From: Brevibacillus_H ginsengisoli
GTDB taxonomy: Bacteria; Bacillota; Bacilli; Brevibacillales; Brevibacillaceae
Direction of reading: 5' to 3'
Length of the DNA: 64,000 nucleotides
NCBI RefSeq assembly: GCF_050113715.1
Contig: NZ_JBNJQR010000006.1
Coordinates: 186,001-250,000, forward strand
How positions within the stretch are numbered: position 1 is the stretch's first letter; every line of letters begins with the position of its first letter. Positions 1-8,275 of this stretch are shown piece after piece. Both the position numbers and the translations under genes were made by a program. The notes below the pieces were generated by a model, which ran no database searches, had not been told where the DNA came from, and worked only from the letters and a program-made list of their open reading frames with translations.

Positions 1-3000
1 TGTCCTTCATGAGTACAGAAAAAACGGCCAATGCGGCCTCGTCAACCTGGACAACGGTGGGATCAATGCCACCGCCAAACGTGTATTCCATAGTCGATGT
101 AAACGGCACGCTGTATTCGGGGACATGGAACAACAGCAACGACGTATGGTCGTACAGTAACGGTATGTGGACACAGATAAGCGGCTCGCCGAGCAATGTG
201 GTTTCCTTGCTTAATGTAAATGGCACGCTGTATGCAGGGGCGAACGATGGCGTCTGGTCGTACAGCAACGGTACGTGGAAGAAGATGAGTGGCTCGCTGA
301 GCAATGTGCAAACCTTGGTCGAAGTAGACGGAACGCTGTATGCGGGGACAGAGAACGGCGGCGTAGGTGTATGGTCGTACAGCAATGGTGAGTGGACGCC
401 GATGGACAAGTCGCCGGGCTATGTGCGTTCCTTGGTCGAAGTAAACGGTATGCTCTATGCGGGTACACGGCAAAGTAGTAATGGCGTATGGTCGTACAGC
501 AATGGTGAGTGGACGCCGATAGACAAGTCACCGAGCTATGTGCGTTCCTTGGTCGGAGTAAAAGGTACGCTGTATGCGGGGACAGAGAACGGCGGCGAAG
601 GTGTATGGTCGTACAGTAACAGCACGTGGACACAAATGAGTAAATCGCCGGGCAATGTGCGTTCTTTGCTCACGGTAAAAGATACGCTGTATGTGGGGAC
701 GCAGTACGGGTACAACGATGTATGGTCGTACAATAACGATACATGGAAGCAAATGAGCGGCTCACCGGGCGGTGTGTATTCCATGGTCGAAGTAAACGGC
801 ACACTGTATGCAGGAACGCAATCTGGAAGGAACGATATCTGGTCGTACAGCAACGGTACGTGGAGCGGCTCGCCGAGCGAAGTCTATTCCTTGCTCGAAG
901 TAAACGGAAAGCTATATGCAGGTGTGTGGAACAACGGCAACAACGTATGGTCGTACAGTAACGGTACGTGGACAATCATGAACAACTCGCCAGGCAATGT
1001 GATTTCCATGCTTCTTTTAAACGGTACGCTTTATGCGGGGACGTGGAACGGCAGCAACGACGTCTGGTCGTACAGCAACGGTACGTGGACGTCCATGGAC
1101 AAGTCGCCGAGTAATGTGTATTCCTTGCTAAATGTAAATGACACCCTTTATGCGGGGACATGGAACGGCAACAACGGCGTCTGGTCGTACAGCAACGGTA
1201 CGTGGAAGCAGATGGAAGGTTCACCGAGCAATGTCTTTTCCTTGCTTAATGTAAACGGCACGCTTTATGCGGGGACGGAAAACAACGAAGGAGTATGGTC
1301 GTACAGCAACGACACGTGGAAGCAGATGGACAAGTCGCCGAGCAATGTGCATTCCTTGATAAATGTAAACGGCACGCTGTATGCAGGGGCGAACGATGGC
1401 GTCTGGTCGTACAGCAATGACACGTGGACGCCGATGAAAGACTCGCCGAGCAATGTGTATTCCTTACGATATGTTGGCGGCACGCTGTATGCGTCGACGG
1501 ATGACGACAAAGGAGTATGGTCGTACAGCAACGACACGTGGACGCCGATGAGTGGTTCGACCAGCGGTATGTACACCTTGCTTCAAGCAGGCGGTACGCT
1601 GTATGCAGGGGGATATTATGGTGTAGGGCAATTTGTGCTTCCTGTTCCCGATGTACTGGACAATCTGCAAGCCGGCAACACGACGACGACAACAACTACG
1701 CTTACGTGGAATGCAGTTTCTGGAGCAACGGGCTATAACATCTACGAGAATGGGGGCAAAAAGGCGATCGCGACCGTATCTAGCCCTACCCACACAGTGA
1801 ATGGCCTGACACCAGGCACCGTATATACGTTTACGGTGAAAGCACTCAATGAAACGATTGAATCGGCGCAGAGCAGCGCAATCGATGTTTGGACTGTTCC
1901 GAATGCTCCCATAGATCTGACAGCAACAACAAAAGATTCCCAAGTGGCGTTAAGCTGGTCTTCTGTAACTGGGGCAACAAGTTACAAAGTATACAGAGGG
2001 ACGTCGAGCGGAAGTTATGATGCGACGCCAGTGGCAACTGTTACAAGCGAGACGACGTACACAGCGACAGGACTAACCAACGGGACGAAGTATTATTTTG
2101 TAGTAGTGGCAAGCAATACGGGAGGAGACAGCGTTGCCTCCAATGAAGCGAGTGCAATGCCCATCGTGTCCAGTGATGCGACCTTGAACGGACTGGCGCT
2201 GTCGAGTGGTACACTAAGTCCCGGTTTTTCATCTGGGAGAACTTCCTACGTATCCTCTGTGCCCAATAACGTATCCAGTCTGACGGTATCCGCAAGTGTA
2301 GCTAATGTCAACGCCACGATGACGGTAAACGGAAATCTGGTAGGAAGCGGTCAACCAAGCGGAGCGATCCCCTTGAAGGTTGGTAGCAATGCCATTTACA
2401 TAGTTGTGACCGCGCAAGACAACACTGTGAAGACTTACACCATTGACGTGACAAGAGCACAACCTTCTCTTCCTTCTCCTTCTCCGTCTTATTATCCGGT
2501 TACAGACGTGAGCCTGAATCCGACGGAACTCAGCTTAACCGCTGGCGGCGAAACCTCAGTCATGCATGCATCGATCAAACCATCTTACGCTACCAATCAA
2601 AGCGTGACATGGAGTAGCAGTAATCCGCAAGTGGCGAAGGTTAGTAGTGATGGGGTTGTCACACCACTTGCTCCAGGTACCGCAACGATTACAGTTACGA
2701 CTGTAGACCAAGCCAAGACAGCGACGTGCAAGGTGAATGTTGTTGAAGAGAATAAGTTGGTCGGATTTGAGGCGTCAGAAGATACGATTCTTCTAAAACC
2801 GAACCAATCGTCTCCCGTTACTCTGTATGCCGTCTATTCTAATGGCACCAAAGAAGACATCACCAAGAATAAAGAAGTGAAGTATCGTTCCAGTTCGAAG
2901 ACAATCGCGACTGTAACGAAAGGCGTAATTAAAGCGGGGAGAAAAGAAGGTGAGGCGACGATTACCGTTACCTACCAAGGTAAGAAAGTAGAAATCTCCG

Positions 3001-3533
3001 TGGTGATTTCGATGCTGGATGTAACTAAATTGGAGCTAAAGCCGACCAACCTGCAACTAGGAGTGGGTCAAGAGGAACAGCTTCAACTGACTGCAACGCT
3101 ATCCAACAAGAAAACTGTGGATGTAACCAAACGAGCGAAGTGGTCTACCAGTGACCCAGATTTGGCATCTGTTGATCCAACTGGCAAGGTGAAAGCCATT
3201 GCCCCAGGTACGGCTGTCATCAAAGCCATATATGGTGGCAAGACGTCCGAAATGTCCGTAAAAGTAGGCGAGGCAGACCAGGTCAAGCGCCTTCTCACAA
3301 GCAAACGGAAGGTGACGATAGCTGCAGGAAAAAAACAAGCTGTCAAGCTAACCGCTTATTATGAGAATAACTCGAAAAAAATCGTAACCGAGCAAGCAGA
3401 TTGGTCGAGTGAAGACGAGGCGGTTGCTACCGTGGAACATGGTGTAATTAGTGGAGTAGCCAAAGGAACAGTGAAAATCAATGCGACGTACCAAGGGAAA
3501 ACAGTGACAATCACGGTTACGGTTGCGGAATAA
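1..3533 (+). CDS. Large secreted repeat protein (WSYSN-repeat propeller, FnIII, cadherin-like, Big_2 domains), 5' partial
   Basis: The reading frame is open to the left edge and the first ATG (position 9) has no room for a ribosome site or signal peptide, so the gene probably starts outside the window. From that ATG 1174 residues are visible. Residues about 15-540 hold 13 tandem repeats of roughly 40-43 residues, each with a VWSYSN-x-TW core followed by a GTLYAGT strand, like a kelch-style beta-propeller. Then come two fibronectin type III domains (about 545-630 and 630-716), a cadherin-like beta-sandwich (about 719-815, start SDATLNGLALSSG) and four Ig-like bacterial domains of Big_2 type (about 830-1173). 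It is presumably an extracellular or cell-surface protein; the ligand is unknown. No S-layer-homology domain or LPXTG sorting signal is seen at the C-terminus, so anchoring must be N-terminal or absent. A terminator follows. Confidence 0.8.
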   Translation, partial: SFMSTEKTANAASSTWTTVGSMPPPNVYSIVDVNGTLYSGTWNNSNDVWSYSNGMWTQISGSPSNVVSLLNVNGTLYAGANDGVWSYSNGTWKKMSGSLSNVQTLVEVDGTLYAGTENGGVGVWSYSNGEWTPMDKSPGYVRSLVEVNGMLYAGTRQSSNGVWSYSNGEWTPIDKSPSYVRSLVGVKGTLYAGTENGGEGVWSYSNSTWTQMSKSPGNVRSLLTVKDTLYVGTQYGYNDVWSYNNDTWKQMSGSPGGVYSMVEVNGTLYAGTQSGRNDIWSYSNGTWSGSPSEVYSLLEVNGKLYAGVWNNGNNVWSYSNGTWTIMNNSPGNVISMLLLNGTLYAGTWNGSNDVWSYSNGTWTSMDKSPSNVYSLLNVNDTLYAGTWNGNNGVWSYSNGTWKQMEGSPSNVFSLLNVNGTLYAGTENNEGVWSYSNDTWKQMDKSPSNVHSLINVNGTLYAGANDGVWSYSNDTWTPMKDSPSNVYSLRYVGGTLYASTDDDKGVWSYSNDTWTPMSGSTSGMYTLLQAGGTLYAGGYYGVGQFVLPVPDVLDNLQAGNTTTTTTTLTWNAVSGATGYNIYENGGKKAIATVSSPTHTVNGLTPGTVYTFTVKALNETIESAQSSAIDVWTVPNAPIDLTATTKDSQVALSWSSVTGATSYKVYRGTSSGSYDATPVATVTSETTYTATGLTNGTKYYFVVVASNTGGDSVASNEASAMPIVSSDATLNGLALSSGTLSPGFSSGRTSYVSSVPNNVSSLTVSASVANVNATMTVNGNLVGSGQPSGAIPLKVGSNAIYIVVTAQDNTVKTYTIDVTRAQPSLPSPSPSYYPVTDVSLNPTELSLTAGGETSVMHASIKPSYATNQSVTWSSSNPQVAKVSSDGVVTPLAPGTATITVTTVDQAKTATCKVNVVEENKLVGFEASEDTILLKPNQSSPVTLYAVYSNGTKEDITKNKEVKYRSSSKTIATVTKGVIKAGRKEGEATITVTYQGKKVEISVVISMLDVTKLELKPTNLQLGVGQEEQLQLTATLSNKKTVDVTKRAKWSTSDPDLASVDPTGKVKAIAPGTAVIKAIYGGKTSEMSVKVGEADQVKRLLTSKRKVTIAAGKKQAVKLTAYYENNSKKIVTEQADWSSEDEAVATVEHGVISGVAKGTVKINATYQGKTVTITVTVAE
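18..1640 (+). repeat. Thirteen tandem in-frame coding repeats of about 120-130 bp
   Basis: The DNA encoding the WSYSN repeats is itself strongly conserved between copies (recurring words such as gtatggtcgtacagcaacgg and ctgtatgcggggac). Repeat lengths vary in multiples of three through small changes in the loop before VWSYSN. This is typical of a repeat array that expands, contracts and homogenises by recombination. The repetition also creates the long spurious open frames on the opposite strand. Confidence 0.9.
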
Positions 3534-3559
3534 ACAAGGAAAAGGCTTGCATCTCATTG

Positions 3560-3609
3560 AACTGCACACCAATTGTTAGACACACCTAACAATTGGAGGT
3601 GCAGTTTTT
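3560..3609 (+). terminator. Rho-independent terminator after the surface protein
   Basis: A near-perfect inverted repeat of about 20 bp (left arm aactgcacaccaattgttag, loop acacac) is followed by a T run. It lies 26 bp after the stop codon of the surface protein. The right arm also carries a GGAGGTG word 12 bp before an ATG that opens a 19-codon frame (3612-3671), which may be accidental. Confidence 0.8.
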
Positions 3610-3682
3610 CTATGACCAAATTTACAGTAGACCCAACCCCGGACTTTATTAACCTATTGAATCAATGGTAATATGTTGGTAA

Positions 3683-3751
3683 AGTTATATAGCCGACCGT
3701 ACGACAATCGTGGTAGAAGAAGCGGTAGATGAAACGAGTGATGCAGATTGA
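3683..3751 (+). pseudogene. Possible 3' remnant of a gene once coupled to the methyltransferase
   Basis: A short open stretch without its own start reads as an acidic C-terminal tail (IVVEEAVDETSDAD) and stops at TGA 3749-3751, overlapping the TTG start of the next gene in a TTGA arrangement typical of translational coupling. A neighbouring frame contains MKRVMQ, which weakly recalls the KRVM end of MutL, the gene that usually sits before miaA. The identification is speculative; the coupling-like overlap is what is seen. Confidence 0.2.
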
Positions 3752-4518
3752 TCATTACAACAGGCCTTGATCCCAGCGTAAGCACGCTAGAGCACGCGAA
3801 GCGGCTTGCCGAGCAGTTTGGCTTGCCGATAGTTGAGCGTAAAGACGCTTCTCTGGCTGCACTTCGACGCAAGTATCAAGTAGAGAAAATTCTAGTCGTA
3901 TCGTCCAAGGGCGCAAGGATCGAACAACCACAAGGTCAGTCGTTCTTTTTTCACCCAAATACCGCAGCTTTTCGTATAAAGCGGCTGGAGCGGGGCGATA
4001 CTGATACTATGCTTTCTGCTTGTCAAATACAACCGGGAGATTCAGTGTTGGATGCAACTCTCGGATTGGGCGCCGATGCGATTGTCTTTGCTTATGCTGT
4101 AGGCCCAACTGGTCAAGTGGTTGGCTTGGAATCTGAGAGAATCATAGCCCTTCTTGTGGCAGACGGATTGACGCATTGGGAAAGTGCCGAATCATTGCAA
4201 CAGGCAATGGGGCGTATTCAGGTTGTCGCAAGTGATCACTTGGACTATCTGAGCGCTTTACCTGATCGCTCATTCGATGTTGTATACTTTGATCCGATGT
4301 TCGAACATGCGGTGGGAGAGTCTACGGGTATTTCGGGTTTGCGAGAGTTTGCCAATCACGCACCTCTGTTGGAACAAGCGATTCAGCAAGCGCTTCGGGT
4401 TGCGAGAAAACGTGTGGTGTTGAAGGAAGGCAAGGCAGGCAAACTTTTTGAACGATATGACTTTCTTCCGTATCGTAATCGAGAGCATCACGTCGTATAC
4501 AGTTATAGAGAAGTTTAG
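3748..4518 (+). CDS. Class I SAM-dependent methyltransferase, RsmJ-like
   Basis: A 256-residue protein with a Rossmann methyltransferase core. The glycine-rich SAM loop VLDATLGLGADA lies at about residues 100-111 and the catalytic-type motif FDVVYFDPMF at about 176-185, which closely resembles the DVVYxDPMF signature of RsmJ-type (PF04445) 16S rRNA guanine methyltransferases. Whether it methylates rRNA is an inference. The start is TTG at 3748, because the frame is closed by a stop at 3739 just upstream and the protein begins MIITTG, as I expect for this family. It ends 11 bp before miaA and is probably cotranscribed with it. No strong ribosome site precedes the start, consistent with former translational coupling to a lost upstream gene. 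Confidence 0.75.
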   Translation: MIITTGLDPSVSTLEHAKRLAEQFGLPIVERKDASLAALRRKYQVEKILVVSSKGARIEQPQGQSFFFHPNTAAFRIKRLERGDTDTMLSACQIQPGDSVLDATLGLGADAIVFAYAVGPTGQVVGLESERIIALLVADGLTHWESAESLQQAMGRIQVVASDHLDYLSALPDRSFDVVYFDPMFEHAVGESTGISGLREFANHAPLLEQAIQQALRVARKRVVLKEGKAGKLFERYDFLPYRNREHHVVYSYREV

Positions 4519-4529
4519 GAGGGAGTGAC

Positions 4530-5486
4530 TTGGCGGAGCACAAAGAAAAACTGGTCGTTATTGTGGGACCAACCGCGGTTGGGAAAACTTCATTGAGTCT
4601 GGATCTGGCACAAGCCTTCCACGGCGAAATCATTTCCGGAGACTCCATGCAAGTGTATCGGTATATGGATATCGGAACGGCTAAAGCCTCCCCAAAAGAA
4701 CAAGCAGTTGTTCCCCATCATCTGATTGACATCATTAATCCGGATCAAGATTACTCTGTTGCTAGTTTTCAAGAGATGGCCAAGAGACTTATAACGGAGA
4801 TGAATCAGCGTCAGTGTCTTCCTTTTATGGTAGGAGGGACTGGGCTATACATACAATCAGTCACACACAGCTATCAGTTTTCTCAAGCAGAGCAGGATTC
4901 AGAGCTTCGCGACCAGCTTCAGCGGATGGCCGATACAGAAGGTCCAGAGGTTTTGCACGAACGTCTTCGCGCGATCGATCCAATTACGGCGGATCGACTC
5001 CATCCCAATGATGTGAAGCGAGTGATTCGCGCAATTGAAATTTATCAGCAAACAGGTCAAACGATGGCTGATTACCAGCACCGAGCCGAATATTCACCGT
5101 ATGACATTGTCATGATCGGACTCACCATGGATCGTGCCAAGCTGTACGAGCGAATTAACCAACGCGTTGATCTCATGATTGAAGAGGGACTGATTGAAGA
5201 AGTGCGTAACTTGCTGGATGCAGGTTTCGATCCATCCCTTCAATCCATGCAGGGTCTTGGCTACAAAGAAGTAGTCCCCTATTTGTATGGTGAAATTTCT
5301 TTGGATCATGCCATCCATGAAATAAAAAAACGTACCAGACATTTTGCCAAACGTCAGTTGTCCTGGTTTCGTCGTGTTCCCGAAATTCAATGGTTTGATT
5401 TGACCAACCCTGGTGAAACCGACAAGGTAATGGAAACAATTCGCCTATCTATGGCAGGAAAGTTTCACCAAATGCCGAATATATAA
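4530..5486 (+). CDS. miaA: tRNA dimethylallyltransferase
   Basis: A 318-residue MiaA, which transfers a dimethylallyl group to N6 of A37 in tRNAs reading UNN codons. The P-loop GPTAVGKT is at residues 13-20, followed by SGDSMQVYRYMDIGTAK, VPHHLIDI and the GGTGLYIQ motif at about 105, all diagnostic for the family; length is typical. The start is TTG at 4530, 6 bp after AGGAGGG (4517-4523). It sits between the methyltransferase and hfq, as in many Bacillales genomes. Confidence 0.97.
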   Translation: MAEHKEKLVVIVGPTAVGKTSLSLDLAQAFHGEIISGDSMQVYRYMDIGTAKASPKEQAVVPHHLIDIINPDQDYSVASFQEMAKRLITEMNQRQCLPFMVGGTGLYIQSVTHSYQFSQAEQDSELRDQLQRMADTEGPEVLHERLRAIDPITADRLHPNDVKRVIRAIEIYQQTGQTMADYQHRAEYSPYDIVMIGLTMDRAKLYERINQRVDLMIEEGLIEEVRNLLDAGFDPSLQSMQGLGYKEVVPYLYGEISLDHAIHEIKKRTRHFAKRQLSWFRRVPEIQWFDLTNPGETDKVMETIRLSMAGKFHQMPNI

Positions 5487-5517
5487 ACTTACAAGTCCTT
5501 TTAGGGGGTATTTTCGA

Positions 5518-5754
5518 ATGAAGCAATCCATCAACATCCAAGATACGTTCCTGAATCATCTACGCAAAGAAAACATCGCGGTCACCATCTATTTGGTGAA
5601 TGGCTTTCAACTAAGAGGCTATATTAAAGCGTTCGATAATTTCACTATTGTGATTGATAGTGAAGGAAAACAACAGCTCGTTTACAAACACGCAATCTCC
5701 ACATTTACACCGCAACGCCCAGTATCGCTCATGACGCAAGAAACCAACCAATAA
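5518..5754 (+). CDS. hfq: RNA chaperone Hfq
   Basis: A 78-residue Sm-like protein. The N-terminus carries the Q-D-x-FLN motif (QDTFLNHLRKENI), Sm1 is around YLVNGFQLRGYIKAFDNFTIVI, split here at residues about 25-46, and Sm2 is YKHAIST at about 60-66. Hfq hexamers bind small RNAs and A-rich or U-rich mRNA segments. It follows miaA by 31 bp with ribosome site AGGGGG and is followed by a strong terminator, so the methyltransferase-miaA-hfq unit probably ends here. Confidence 0.97.
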   Translation: MKQSINIQDTFLNHLRKENIAVTIYLVNGFQLRGYIKAFDNFTIVIDSEGKQQLVYKHAISTFTPQRPVSLMTQETNQ

Positions 5755-5788
5755 CCGTTGATATTGCTAAGATGATTGGAAAAACAAG

Positions 5789-5821
5789 AAGGTGAACCAG
5801 CCGGTGGTTCACCTTTTTTAT
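5789..5821 (+). terminator. Terminator after hfq
   Basis: The stem aaggtgaacca / tggttcacctt with a short GC loop is followed by six T residues. Confidence 0.9.
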
Positions 5822-5902
5822 TTTAACCTCCTGGAAAGAAACGGGCAGGTTTTTGGGATAGGGGAGTATACTGAGGTATGGGGCGAAGGAAGGTGAACGC
5901 TT

Positions 5903-6856
5903 GTGAAGCAACCAGCGAATGGTTCGGGTGAGAGAGTGGTTGGTACCACCAATCTTCCTAACCGAATACAAGTGGTGTTTCATCATACAGAAAAACAAAA
6001 AACACCAGAGACCCTGGCCGAAAGAGTTCGAACAACCGCATCTGTCAACCTCGTTCAGGTCTTTGACGAATTAGAAACGATGATCGGCCTTGCGGAAGCG
6101 AAGAAGCTGATGTATGAAATCTACGCCCTCCTCCGTGTCAATCAGGAAAGGGCCAAGCACGGCATGAAAATTGAACAGCAAGTGTACCATATGGTGTTTA
6201 AAGGGAATCCGGGAACTGGAAAAACCACTGTAGCCCGTATTGTTGGACGTATATTCAAGGAAATGGGAATAGTAAGCAAAGGGCATCTGATTGAAGTGGA
6301 ACGAGCCGATCTCGTGGGTGAATTTATTGGACACACAGCTCAGAAGACACGGGAGTTGATCAAGCGAGCGATGGGAGGCGTCTTGTTTATCGATGAAGCC
6401 TATTCGCTTGCGAGAGGCGGAGAAAAAGATTTTGGCAAAGAGGCGATTGACTGCTTAACCAAAGCAATGGAAGACGCCAAGAACGAGTTTATTTGCATTT
6501 TGGCTGGGTATACAGAAGAAATGGAAGCGTTTTTGCAATTAAACCCGGGTTTGCCTTCGCGATTTCCGATTCAAATCTCTTTTGTGGACTATTCGGTAGA
6601 GGAATTAATGAATATTGCCGAACATATGGCTTCCACGAAGCAGTATGAATTGTCACATGCTGCCAAAGAGAAACTACGGATGCATTTAAACCATTGCCTT
6701 CAGAATCCGTTTCTCGAGAACTTTAGTAACGCTCGTTATATTCGCAATGTCATCGAGCAGTCCGCACGATTGCAGGCGGTAAGATTGTTGAAATCTGCGC
6801 AACTAACAAAAGAAGATCTACTAACCCTGCGCGCTGAAGATATCGTGTTTACCTAG
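5903..6856 (+). CDS. spoVK: Stage V sporulation protein K, AAA+ ATPase
   Basis: A 317-residue CbxX/CfqX-type AAA+ ATPase. Walker A GNPGTGKTT is at about residues 102-110, Walker B VLFIDEAYSL at about 160-169, and a sensor/arginine-finger region PGLPSRFP at about 215. In B. subtilis SpoVK is needed for spore maturation in the mother cell. The start is GTG at 5903 with an AAGGAAGGTG ribosome site. The order spoVK-hflX-ynbB-glnR-glnA is as in B. subtilis. Confidence 0.92.
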   Translation: MKQPANGSGERVVGTTNLPNRIQVVFHHTEKQKTPETLAERVRTTASVNLVQVFDELETMIGLAEAKKLMYEIYALLRVNQERAKHGMKIEQQVYHMVFKGNPGTGKTTVARIVGRIFKEMGIVSKGHLIEVERADLVGEFIGHTAQKTRELIKRAMGGVLFIDEAYSLARGGEKDFGKEAIDCLTKAMEDAKNEFICILAGYTEEMEAFLQLNPGLPSRFPIQISFVDYSVEELMNIAEHMASTKQYELSHAAKEKLRMHLNHCLQNPFLENFSNARYIRNVIEQSARLQAVRLLKSAQLTKEDLLTLRAEDIVFT

Positions 6857-6926
6857 AGTAACAATCGGTTTGTATCTGTGATAGAATAAGGGTTTAAAGG
6901 GCTGCAAGGAAAGGATGTCCATATAG

Positions 6927-8225
6927 ATGACAGATAATCTGATCAAAACACATGAAACAGCGATACTAGTTGGCTGCAATCTTGATAATCGAGATGAAGA
7001 ACGTGCTCGACTCTCGATGGAAGAATTACATGAGCTTGCCCGGACGGCCGACGTGGAAGTACTGGATGTCATGACACAGAATCGTGACCGGGTGGATTCG
7101 GCATGGTATTTGGGAACCGGGAAGATTCAAGAGATTGCCGCCAGATCCAATGACCTCGGCGTAGATATCGTGATCTTTAATGATGAATTATCTCCTAGCC
7201 AGAATCGAAACCTGGAAGGGTTATTTGATTGTAAAGTAATTGACCGTACCCAGTTGATCCTCGATATTTTTGCTGGACGCGCACATTCGCGTGAAGGGAA
7301 AATTCAGGTCGAGCTTGCCCAATACAGCTATCTGTTACCTAGACTAGCTGGTCAAGGAAAACAGCTGTCGCGTTTGGGAGGCGGTATTGGTACAAGAGGT
7401 CCGGGTGAAACAAAACTGGAAAGTGACCGTCGTCATATTCGCAAACGCATTAGCGAGTTGAAGGCTCAGCTGGATGATGTGGTTCGTACTAGAAACCTAC
7501 ATCGTGAACGGCGGAAAAAGAATCAGGCGTATGAGATTGCTCTTGTCGGGTACACCAATGCAGGCAAATCTACACTTCTGAACCGCTTGACCAACTCCAG
7601 CACGTTGCAGGAAAACAAATTGTTTGCGACGCTCGATCCAACGACACGCCAGTTGAATCTGCCAAGTGGTCAGGATGTGTTGCTCACCGATACGGTTGGA
7701 TTTATTCAAGACTTGCCAACGAGTTTGGTTGCGGCGTTCCGTTCTACATTGGAAGGGGTCAAGGAAGCCGATCTTATTTTGCATGTGGTGGACGTTCACC
7801 ATCCAGACTTCGAAATTCATATGGAAGTCGTTGATAAGGTGCTCGCAGAACTGAAAGCGCAAGAAATCCCTCAACTCATCGTCTATAACAAAGTGGATTT
7901 GGTTCATTCAGGCACCTACATCCCCAACCAATCCGACTCGATCGCCATGTCCGCCCTTCATGACGATGACCTGCAACGGCTTTTGAATCGGATTGAACAG
8001 ATTGCGCTTCAATCTTTTCATGAAATGGTCCTGCAGGTTCCCGTTGAGCGGGGTGATATTCTCTCGCTACTTCATCGGGCTGGAGTGGAGATGGAACAGG
8101 AGTTTGACGAAGACTCGTCCGCTTATCGCATAACAGTCCGCTTAAATCAGGACAATCCGATCTATGGCAAGGTATTTGAGTTTCTGGAGAATAAACCAGA
8201 GGTTACACTGGAACCGTGGGAGTAA
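6927..8225 (+). CDS. hflX: Ribosome-associated GTPase HflX
   Basis: A 432-residue protein with the HflX N-terminal domain (WYLGTGKIQEIAA, then GGIGTRGPGETKLE at about 150-165) and a C-terminal GTPase domain: G1 GYTNAGKST at about 207-215, G3 DTVGF at about 255-259 and G4 NKVD at about 321-324. HflX binds 50S subunits and splits stalled or hibernating ribosomes. ATG start with GGAAAGGATG upstream. It lies 70 bp after spoVK. Confidence 0.96.
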   Translation: MTDNLIKTHETAILVGCNLDNRDEERARLSMEELHELARTADVEVLDVMTQNRDRVDSAWYLGTGKIQEIAARSNDLGVDIVIFNDELSPSQNRNLEGLFDCKVIDRTQLILDIFAGRAHSREGKIQVELAQYSYLLPRLAGQGKQLSRLGGGIGTRGPGETKLESDRRHIRKRISELKAQLDDVVRTRNLHRERRKKNQAYEIALVGYTNAGKSTLLNRLTNSSTLQENKLFATLDPTTRQLNLPSGQDVLLTDTVGFIQDLPTSLVAAFRSTLEGVKEADLILHVVDVHHPDFEIHMEVVDKVLAELKAQEIPQLIVYNKVDLVHSGTYIPNQSDSIAMSALHDDDLQRLLNRIEQIALQSFHEMVLQVPVERGDILSLLHRAGVEMEQEFDEDSSAYRITVRLNQDNPIYGKVFEFLENKPEVTLEPWE

Positions 8226-8275
8226 GATCATCTATCCCAACTATCATTGTTTGGTAAGAAAGGAAGTAATACTAG

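Noticed and set aside
63..1943. Several antisense open frames and a CRISPR-like look in the repeat region
   Set aside because: The repeats are in-frame coding units with conserved protein sequence; there are no constant short repeats with unrelated spacers.
3612..3671. 19-codon frame MTKFTVDPTPDFINLLNQW as a transposase relic
   Set aside because: A GGAGG word precedes it, but the frame is too short to assign and that word is part of a terminator arm.
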